Source of the DNA: Bizionia myxarmorum
GTDB taxonomy: Bacteria > Bacteroidota > Bacteroidia > Flavobacteriales > Flavobacteriaceae
Assembly (NCBI RefSeq): GCF_008086205.1
Contig: NZ_VSKK01000002.1
Span: forward strand, 372,001-436,000
Direction: 5' to 3'
DNA: 64,000 bases
Shown: positions 62,982 to 64,000 of the stretch, one piece after another
How the letters are laid out: each line of letters opens with the position of its first letter
Position numbering within the stretch: position 1 is the stretch's first letter
The notes under the pieces: model-generated
Databases searched by the model: none
What the model was told of the DNA's origin: nothing
What the model saw: only the letters and a program-made list of their open reading frames with translations
Translations under genes and position numbers: made by a program

Positions 62982-64000
62982 ATGATTTCAGTAGATAATT
63001 TAGCAGTAGAATTTAGCGGACATACCTTATTCAGCGATGTGTCTTTTACCATTAATGAAAACGACAAAATTGCCTTAATGGGTAAAAATGGCGCTGGAAA
63101 ATCCACTATGATGAAAATTGTTGCGGGTGAACAGAAGGGAACCCGCGGAAATGTCCGTTTCCCCAAAGATGCCGTCATTGCTTACTTGCCACAACATTTA
63201 CTAACGGAAGATAATTGTACGGTTTTTGATGAAGCCTCTAAAGCATTCGCTCATATTTTTGAAATGCGTGATGAAATGGAGGCGCTTAATAAAGCGTTGG
63301 AAACTCGCACTGATTACGAGTCTGAAGAATATATGAATATCATCACCAAAGTTTCAGATTTAGGTGAAAAATATTACGCTTTAGACGATGTTAATTATGA
63401 TGCTGAAGTTGAAAAAGCCTTGGGTGGTTTGGGTTTTAAACGATCAGATTTTACCAGACAAACTAGCGAGTTTAGTGGTGGATACCGTATGCGTATTGAA
63501 TTAGCTAAAATGCTGCTTCAAAAACCAGATTTAATTTTATTGGATGAGCCAACTAACCATATTGATATAGAATCGGTTATTTGGTTGGAAGATTTTTTGT
63601 TGAATAAAGCCAATGCGGTCATGGTTATTTCGCATGATAAGGCTTTTATTGATAATATTACCAATCGCACGATTGAAGTGACTATGGGTCGTATTTACGA
63701 TTACAAAGCCAATTATTCACACTATTTACAGCTTCGTGAAGATCGCCGACTTCATCAAATTAAGGCGTTTAAGGAGCAACAGCGTTTTATTGCTGATAAT
63801 ATGGTCTTTATTGATCGTTTTAAAGGCACGTTTTCTAAAACGAATCAGGTGAATTCTCGTGAACGCATGCTAGAGAAATTGGAGATTATTGAAGTGGATG
63901 ATATTGATACGTCAGCTTTAAAATTACGTTTTCCAGCAGCGCAACGTTCAGGTGATTATCCCGTAACTATTAAAGATTTGTCGAAGTCTTATGGCGACCT
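62982..64000 (+). CDS. ABC-F family ATPase, N-terminal part
   Basis: The frame opens at the ATG at 62982 (MISVDNLAVEFSGHTLFSDV) and stays open to the window end, about 339 codons. The first ATPase domain is complete: Walker A MGKNGAGKSTMMKIV, signature EFSGGYRMRIELAKML, Walker B LILLDEPTNHID. The interdomain linker follows (HQIKAFKEQQRFIADN, FKGTFSKTNQVNSRERM), and the second domain is just starting at the edge. No membrane domain is present. ABC-F proteins act on the ribosome (EttA, Uup and resistance factors). The linker type suggests a Uup/YheS-like housekeeping member, but the subgroup is not certain. Confidence 0.9.
   Translation, partial: MISVDNLAVEFSGHTLFSDVSFTINENDKIALMGKNGAGKSTMMKIVAGEQKGTRGNVRFPKDAVIAYLPQHLLTEDNCTVFDEASKAFAHIFEMRDEMEALNKALETRTDYESEEYMNIITKVSDLGEKYYALDDVNYDAEVEKALGGLGFKRSDFTRQTSEFSGGYRMRIELAKMLLQKPDLILLDEPTNHIDIESVIWLEDFLLNKANAVMVISHDKAFIDNITNRTIEVTMGRIYDYKANYSHYLQLREDRRLHQIKAFKEQQRFIADNMVFIDRFKGTFSKTNQVNSRERMLEKLEIIEVDDIDTSALKLRFPAAQRSGDYPVTIKDLSKSYGD

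Noticed and set aside
1-64000. tRNA, rRNA, insertion sequence, integron or replication origin
   Set aside because: Reading all intergenic gaps gave no cloverleaf, transposase, terminal inverted repeat pair or dnaA-box cluster. rpmH is present but without dnaA or rnpA, so no origin is implied.

Overview
The window looks like a chromosomal segment of an AT-rich member of the Bacteroidota, almost certainly a marine-type Flavobacteriaceae. Five proteins end in the type IX secretion (T9SS) type A sorting domain. The CarB subunit is about 950 residues and lacks an allosteric tail. PurL is the long single-chain form. Promoters where visible fit the Bacteroidota pattern (TTG/TTTG, about 19 bp, TAnnTTTG). 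DUF4199, DUF4252, DUF6263 and SatD/DUF3307 families are present. I see no rRNA, tRNA, insertion sequence, prophage or CRISPR array. The genus cannot be fixed from the sequence.

Layout. 1-4964: fatty-acid beta-oxidation, with a marR - fadN-like - fadA operon on the minus strand behind a long-chain acyl-CoA ligase. A 24-bp palindrome in front of marR is a good operator candidate. 5327-6336: two overlapping genes for paralogous, unrecognised membrane proteins. 6434-13325: purL, a T9SS-secreted endonuclease I and an RsmB-type rRNA methyltransferase. 13484-21415: an Asp-box lipoprotein, an ECF sigma / membrane protein / Spy-like operon, an MsbA-like exporter overlapping a phosphosugar mutase, a family 2 glycosyltransferase and a DUF4199 protein. 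21574-31969: ribosomal protein L31 type B, a GlmU-like protein, a YhhN-like membrane protein, an orphan peptide-binding lipoprotein, a short degenerate GNAT, a hydrolase, a lytic transglycosylase plus cardiolipin synthase pair, and DUF6263/TPR proteins. 32137-35246: rpmH and carB.

35344-36824 holds the most intriguing locus: a two-gene satD/DUF3307 operon. The SatD protein has what looks to me like a class III nucleotide-cyclase (palm) signature fused to a helix-turn-helix. Its partner is a membrane protein rich in intramembrane His/Asp. The operon is preceded by four 28-bp tandem units in exact register. 36871-39196: a thioesterase, a small membrane-anchored protein and RmuC.

39306-48474 is a vitamin B12 uptake locus. 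BtuF-, BtuC- and BtuD-like ABC genes run leftward. A 35-residue membrane micro-protein and a cobalamin riboswitch lie between them and a rightward operon. That operon encodes a BtuB-like TonB receptor, a BtuG-like surface lipoprotein, and a larger T9SS protein in which a second BtuG-like propeller is fused to another ectodomain. A Dph6-like ATP pyrophosphatase is convergent to it.

48856-54657: two large modular T9SS surface proteins that share a roughly 85-residue module, their sorting domains and even their terminator core. 54724-58475: an S41 protease lipoprotein and an ECF sigma / membrane protein / DUF4252 / DUF4252 operon. 58523-64000: an apparently frameshifted small membrane gene behind purB, a DUF1028 protein, a heme-binding-domain protein, a glycosyltransferase and the first part of an ABC-F ATPase that runs off the window.
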